Of a stretch of DNA of 64,000 bases, positions 60,387 to 64,000 are shown one piece after another. The position numbers and the translations under genes were made by a program. The notes below the pieces were generated by a model. The model was not told the origin of the DNA and did no database searches. It saw only the letters and a list, made by a program, of their open reading frames with translations. This DNA is from Mesorhizobium sp. (GTDB taxonomy: Bacteria > Pseudomonadota > Alphaproteobacteria > Rhizobiales > Rhizobiaceae): assembly GCA_004963905.1 (NCBI GenBank), contig SUGL01000001.1, positions 434,001 through 498,000 on the forward strand, given 5' to 3'. The first letter of the stretch is position 1. Every line of letters starts with the position of its first letter.

Positions 60387-60412
60387 CAGCTAACCGCAAA
60401 CGTTGGAACCCA

Positions 60413-61072
60413 ATGACCCAGTGGTCCGGCTATCTCGGCCTGATATTGCAAGGAGCGCTCGTCACCATCGAGCTGACGCTGATGGGATCGGTGCTGGCGC
60501 TCGTCATGGCCTTCCTCGCCGGCATGGGCCGCGTGTCGCGCTTCTTCATTATTCGGGCGTTGGCCACGACCTATATCGAGTTCTTCCGCGGCACGTCGAT
60601 CTTCGTGCAGCTGTTCTGGGCCTATTTCGTGCTGCCCTTCGCCGGCCTGTCGCTGACGCCGCTCCAGGCCGGCGTGCTGGCGCTGGGGCTCAATGTCGGC
60701 GCCTATGCCGCCGAGGTCGTGCGCGGCGCCATACTGTCGATCGGCCGCGAGCAGTACGAGGCCTGCACGGCGCTCAACCTCGGCCGCTGGCAAGGCATGC
60801 GCCACGTCATCCTGCCGCAGGCGCTGCTGGTCATGCTGCCGACCTTCGGCAACAACGCGATCGAGCTGCTCAAGGCGACCTCGGTCGTGTCGCTGATCTC
60901 GCTCGCCGATCTTACCTTCCAGGCGCAGGTGGTGCGCTCGCAGACCGGCAGCACGCTGATGCCCTTCGTTTCCGTGCTCGTCATCTATTTCGCGCTCGCG
61001 CTGATCATTTCCTGGGGCGTGCGTTCGCTGGAGCGCCGCATGGCGCGCGGCCTCGACGGAGTGCGTGTCTGA
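60413..61072 (+). CDS. ehuC: EhuC, ectoine/hydroxyectoine ABC permease
   Basis: A 219-residue permease of the HisMQ type: membrane segments at about 10-32, 50-75, 85-105, and two C-terminal ones, with the EAA loop EACTALNLGRWQGMRHVILP and the GTSIFVQLFWAYFVLP segment. The ATG at 60413 gives MTQWSGYLGL; the open frame extends upstream into the palindromic element, which I exclude. The ribosome binding site is weak (GGA). The stop overlaps a 5-codon frame that leads into ehuD. Confidence 0.92.
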   Translation: MTQWSGYLGLILQGALVTIELTLMGSVLALVMAFLAGMGRVSRFFIIRALATTYIEFFRGTSIFVQLFWAYFVLPFAGLSLTPLQAGVLALGLNVGAYAAEVVRGAILSIGREQYEACTALNLGRWQGMRHVILPQALLVMLPTFGNNAIELLKATSVVSLISLADLTFQAQVVRSQTGSTLMPFVSVLVIYFALALIISWGVRSLERRMARGLDGVRV

Positions 61073-61089
61073 TGGAGTGGGCCAAGTAA
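61072..61089 (+). other. Five-codon open frame between ehuC and ehuD
   Basis: ATGGAGTGGGCCAAGTAA begins in the ehuC stop (TGATG) and ends in the ehuD start (TAATG). Its first bases copy the ehuD start (ATGGAGTGGG against ATGGAATGGG). It may couple translation of the two permease genes. Confidence 0.45.
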
Positions 61090-61748
61090 TGGAATGGGAT
61101 TGGGACTTCGTCCGGCAGATCATGCCGACCCTGATCCAGGGCGTGAAGATCACGATCCTGGCGACGGTGCTCGGGTCGGTCCTGGCCGCGATCGTCGGCC
61201 TGGCAATAGCGCTGGCGCGGCGCTCGCCGAACCGGGCGGTGTCGCGCAGCGTCGGCTGGTTCGCCGAATTCATCCGCGGCACGCCGCTCCTGGTGCAGCT
61301 CTACTTCATCTTCTACGTGCTGCCCGATTTCGGCATCCTGTTGCCGCCTCTGGTGGCCGGCGTCATCGGGCTTGGCCTGCACTACGGCACCTATACGGCA
61401 GAGGTTTATCGCGCCGGCATCGACAATGTGCCGCGCGGCCAGTGGGAGGCCGCCAAGGCCTGCAACCTGAGCGGCCACCACACCTGGACGCATGTCATCC
61501 TACCGCAGGCGATCCCGCCGATGATCCCGGCGCTCGCCAATTATTTCATCGCCATGTTCAAGGAGACGCCGCTGCTTTCGGCGATCACCGTGCTGGAGCT
61601 GATGAACCAGGCCAAGAGCGTGGCCAACAGCTACTATCGCTACATCGAGCCGATGACGCTGGTCGGCGCCTTCTTCCTCGTCATCAGCCTCTGCTCCGTC
61701 GTATTCTTGCGCTGGCTGGAGCACCGCTACGGCAGGATCGAAAGATGA
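61089..61748 (+). CDS. ehuD: EhuD, ectoine/hydroxyectoine ABC permease
   Basis: The second permease, 219 residues, HisMQ type, with FIRGTPLLVQLYFIFYVLPD, the EAA loop EAAKACNLSGHHTWTHVILP and PLLSAITVLELMNQAKSVAN. The ATG at 61089 gives MEWDWDFVRQIMPTL. The stop overlaps eutA (ATGA), so uptake and catabolic genes are translationally coupled. Confidence 0.93.
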   Translation: MEWDWDFVRQIMPTLIQGVKITILATVLGSVLAAIVGLAIALARRSPNRAVSRSVGWFAEFIRGTPLLVQLYFIFYVLPDFGILLPPLVAGVIGLGLHYGTYTAEVYRAGIDNVPRGQWEAAKACNLSGHHTWTHVILPQAIPPMIPALANYFIAMFKETPLLSAITVLELMNQAKSVANSYYRYIEPMTLVGAFFLVISLCSVVFLRWLEHRYGRIER

Positions 61749-62530
61749 AAGTCATGAAACCGTTGCCCGAAATCCGGCTGGCGTCGAGCCGGCCAGCCCT
61801 CGATGCGCGCCCGCTGGAAAAACGTGTCGGTCTGATCGCTCTAGCCACCGACCACACCAGCGAGGTCGACTTCCGCCGCATGGTGGCGAGCGAGCGGATC
61901 GGCGTCTATGTCGCGCGTATTCCCTATGCCAATCCGACGACGCCGGAGAATTTGCGCAAGATGCAGCCGCAGCTTTCGGCCGGCGCTGCGCTGATCCTGC
62001 CGGACGAGCCGCTCGACGCTATCTGTTACTCCTGTACCTCGGCCTCCGTGGTGATCGGCGACGCGGAGATCGAAGCCGCGATCCAGGCGGCCAAACCGAA
62101 CGTTCCCGTGGTCACGCCACCGATGGCGGGCGTGCGCGGCCTGAACGCTTTCGGGGTGAAGCGGATCAGCATTCTCACGCCTTACACCGTCGAGACCAGC
62201 CGGCCGATGGCGACCTACTTCGCCGCGCACGGCTTCGATATCGAGAACTTCACCTGCCTCGGCTTCGAGGACGACCGCGAAATGGCGCGGATCAAGCCTG
62301 CCTCCCTCGTCGAGTTGGCGCGCAAGGCCATGCATGCCCAGGCCGACGCGCTGTTCGTCTCGTGCACGGCATTGCGCGCGGCGCTTGCCGTTCCGGGCAT
62401 GGAAGAGGCGATCGGGCGCCCGGTCGTCACCAGCAACCAGGCCAGCGCCTGGAATTGCCTGCGGCTCTGCGGTGACGACACACCGCGGCCGGAGTTCGGC
62501 CGGCTGATGACAAAGTCGCTTGGACAGTAA
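61745..62530 (+). CDS. eutA: EutA, ectoine-locus Asp/Glu racemase-fold protein
   Basis: A 261-residue member of the arylmalonate decarboxylase/maleate isomerase/Asp-Glu racemase fold, present in most ectoine degradation loci. Two Cys that could form the active-site pair are Cys97 (CYSCTSASVVIG) and Cys207 (FVSCTALRAA). Its role has been proposed as hydroxyectoine racemisation or dehydration, and is unproven. It overlaps ehuD by ATGA. The open frame reads far upstream through ehuD out of frame; the real start is the ATG at 61745. Confidence 0.92.
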   Translation: MKVMKPLPEIRLASSRPALDARPLEKRVGLIALATDHTSEVDFRRMVASERIGVYVARIPYANPTTPENLRKMQPQLSAGAALILPDEPLDAICYSCTSASVVIGDAEIEAAIQAAKPNVPVVTPPMAGVRGLNAFGVKRISILTPYTVETSRPMATYFAAHGFDIENFTCLGFEDDREMARIKPASLVELARKAMHAQADALFVSCTALRAALAVPGMEEAIGRPVVTSNQASAWNCLRLCGDDTPRPEFGRLMTKSLGQ

Positions 62531-62552
62531 AAATTATGTCCTGCGTACAAGA

Positions 62553-62711
62553 GCGACCCCCTCTGGCCTGCCGGCCATCTCCCCCTCAAGGGGGGAGATT
62601 AGCTGCTGCTACGCTTTCGCCAATCATCGACATCGCAGGAAGAGAGACGGTGCCGAAGCTGCGGATCTCCCCCCTTGAGGGGGAGATGGCCGGCAGGCCA
62701 GAGGGGGTCGC
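62553..62711. repeat. Large perfect inverted repeat, family D, before eutB
   Basis: The left arm (62553-62599) and the right arm (62665-62711) are 47-base perfect complements, separated by 65 bases. The left arm opens GCGACCCCCTCTGGCCTGCC and continues GGCCATCTCCCCCTCAAGGG. Each arm also holds smaller palindromes (TGGCCTGCCGGCCA and ATCTCCCCC/GGGGGAGAT). The right arm ends 3 bases before the eutB ATG, and its GAGGGGG serves as the eutB Shine-Dalgarno. Confidence 0.95.
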
Positions 62712-62714
62712 CCG

Positions 62715-63707
62715 ATGACGCGCGCCGTCGCCCTCGCGGACATCCGTACCGCCCGCGAGCGTATCGCCAACAAGGTCGAGCGTACGCCGGTCGTGCTGTC
62801 GCAAGGCCTCTCCGATCGCGCGGGCCATCCCGTCCACCTCAAGCTGGAGCATCACCAGACCACCGGCGCGTTCAAATTGCGCGGCGCGTCCAACGCCATC
62901 GCCGCGCTGGGCCCCGAGCAAAGATCGCGCGGCGTCGTCGCGGCGTCGACTGGCAATCACGGCCGCGCGCTGGCGCATGCGGCCAAGCTCGAAGGCATGC
63001 GCGCGGTGATCTGCATGTCGAAGCTGGTGCCCGAGAACAAGCTCGATGCCATCCGCCGCCTCGGTGCGGATATCCGCATCGTCGGCAACAGCCAGGACGA
63101 TGCACAGCAGGAGGTCGACAGGTTGGTCGCGGAGGAGGGGCTCGTCATGCTGCCGCCCTTCGACCATCCGGATATCATCGCCGGGCAAGGCACGCTGGGG
63201 CTGGAGATCATGGAGCAGGTTCCGGACGCAGCAAGCGTGCTGGTGCCGCTCTCCGGCGGTGGATTGGCGGCGGGCGTCGCCGCGGCCGTCAAGGGTGTGA
63301 GCCCGAGCACCAAAGTCATCGGCATCTCGATGGCGCGCGGCGCCGCAATGAAGGCGAGCCTCGATGCCGGCCGTCCCGTGCAAGTAGAGGAACTGGCGAC
63401 GCTCGCGGATTCGCTCGGCGGCGGCATCGGCCTCGACAACCGCCTGACCTTTGCCATGTGCCGCGACCTGCTCGACGACGTCATCCTGCTCTCTGAGGAG
63501 GAGATCGCCGCCGGCATCCGCCATGCCTATGAGGAAGAGCGCGAGATCATCGAAGGCGCAGGCGCCGTCGGTATCGGCGCGCTGCTAGCCGGAAAGGTGA
63601 AGGCGAAAGGCCCGATCGTCCTCATCCTGTCCGGCCGCAATATCGACATGAGCCTGCATCGCCGCATCGTCTGCGGCGACCCTGCACTGGAGGAGAGCGC
63701 CGCATGA
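62715..63707 (+). CDS. eutB: EutB, threonine-dehydratase-like hydroxyectoine utilization enzyme
   Basis: A 330-residue fold-type II PLP enzyme of the threonine dehydratase family. The PLP Lys is Lys54 in TTGAFKLRGASNAI, and the phosphate-binding SGGGLAAGVAAAVKG is near residue 185. STGNHGRALAHAAK is the cofactor-ring loop. In ectoine loci EutB is proposed to act on the hydroxylated product, removing the hydroxyl group. The ATG at 62715 has AGGGGG 8 bases upstream, donated by the inverted repeat. The stop overlaps eutC (ATGA). Confidence 0.94.
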   Translation: MTRAVALADIRTARERIANKVERTPVVLSQGLSDRAGHPVHLKLEHHQTTGAFKLRGASNAIAALGPEQRSRGVVAASTGNHGRALAHAAKLEGMRAVICMSKLVPENKLDAIRRLGADIRIVGNSQDDAQQEVDRLVAEEGLVMLPPFDHPDIIAGQGTLGLEIMEQVPDAASVLVPLSGGGLAAGVAAAVKGVSPSTKVIGISMARGAAMKASLDAGRPVQVEELATLADSLGGGIGLDNRLTFAMCRDLLDDVILLSEEEIAAGIRHAYEEEREIIEGAGAVGIGALLAGKVKAKGPIVLILSGRNIDMSLHRRIVCGDPALEESAA

Positions 63708-64000
63708 GCCGCATGACCATCCTCACCGAAGCGGAACTGCGCAAGATCGTGACGCCCGATCTCGACGCCGTCGCCTGCGTCGAGAATGCCTTCCGCGCTC
63801 TTGCCACGAAGCAAGTGGTGATGCCGCCGATCTTGAGGCTCGACATTCACGAGCACCGCGGCGAGGTCGACGTGAAGTCCGCCTATGTGCCCGGCATAGA
63901 CGGCTTCGCCGTCAAGATAAGCTCCGGCTTCTTCGACAATCCGAAGCTCGGCCTGCCAAGCGGCGGCGGCATGATGGTGCTGCTTTCAGCAAAGACCGGC
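63704..64000 (+). CDS. eutC: EutC, ornithine-cyclodeaminase family protein (cut by window end)
   Basis: The first 99 codons of an ornithine cyclodeaminase/mu-crystallin family protein: MSRMTILTEAELRKIVTPDL, then ENAFRALATKQVVMPPILRL, VDVKSAYVPGIDGFAVKISS and GFFDNPKLGLPSGGGMMVLL. The VKxxxG and LPS..G..ML patterns are family marks. EutC follows EutB in ectoine loci. The start overlaps the eutB stop (ATGA). The NAD-binding half lies beyond base 64000, as should eutD and eutE. Confidence 0.93.
   Translation, partial: MSRMTILTEAELRKIVTPDLDAVACVENAFRALATKQVVMPPILRLDIHEHRGEVDVKSAYVPGIDGFAVKISSGFFDNPKLGLPSGGGMMVLLSAKTG

Noticed and set aside
60261..62711. Possible CRISPR or phage attachment structure from the repeats in the ehu-eut operon
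   Set aside because: The repeats are inverted pairs without regularly spaced direct copies or spacers, and no cas, integrase or tRNA gene is near.

Overview
The window reads as chromosome of a high-GC alphaproteobacterium of the Rhizobiales, most likely Mesorhizobium or a close relative. The evidence is the flagellar gene order with visN/visR (it matches my recollection of the Sinorhizobium meliloti flagellar region), the divergent rhizobial FliM and MotE, and several families of palindromic intergenic repeats that I associate with Mesorhizobium. No tRNA, rRNA, CRISPR array, transposase or phage gene was seen.

Region 1, 1-18.7 kb, flagellum. Two tandem flagellins (the first cut by the window edge) are followed on the minus strand by a tightly overlapped run that reads, in transcription order, DUF1217 gene, flgF, fliI, a membrane protein, flgB, flgC, fliE, flgG, flgA, flgI, motE, flgH, fliL, fliP. 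From a shared intergenic at 12.06-12.20 kb, motA, fliM, fliN, fliG, flhB and a small conserved gene run on the plus strand. The LuxR-type master regulators visN-visR face them from the right. MS-ring, hook and filament-cap genes are not in view.

Region 2, 19.1-29.3 kb, a catabolic and uptake locus. An acetylpolyamine-amidohydrolase-like deacetylase and a TetR regulator run left. An amidohydrolase, a complete PotABCD-type ABC importer and two paralogous beta-lactamase-fold hydrolases run right. Together they look like a system for importing and hydrolysing an amide-bearing polyamine-like compound.

Region 3, 29.4-34.3 kb: tex, a LysR regulator and a divergent glutaryl-CoA dehydrogenase, then a palindromic repeat element.

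Region 4, 34.3-43.6 kb: a three-gene set (transglutaminase plus DUF2126 amidoligase fusion; circularly permuted ATP-grasp plus alpha-E fusion; second transglutaminase-like protein) that is predicted to make or attach small peptides but whose product is unknown. Three overlapping glycosyltransferase-like genes follow. This is the best candidate for an undescribed system.

Region 5, 43.7-52 kb: topoisomerase IB, a YCII/DGPF protein with an ECF42-type sigma factor, a piperideine-6-carboxylate-type aldehyde dehydrogenase, an unknown regulator-like protein, a GNAT protein and two SDR oxidoreductases.

Region 6, 52-64 kb: the ectoine/5-hydroxyectoine locus. The leftward operon holds a succinate-semialdehyde-type dehydrogenase, a class III aminotransferase and a zinc-type alcohol dehydrogenase homologue. 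An AsnC/Lrp regulator and the MocR-type regulator EnuR are divergent. The rightward operon is ehuABCD-eutABC, with eutC cut by the window end. Import, ring opening and conversion toward aspartate are thus encoded as two arms with two local regulators between them. Two repeat elements lie inside the ehu-eut operon, and one of them supplies the eutB ribosome binding site.
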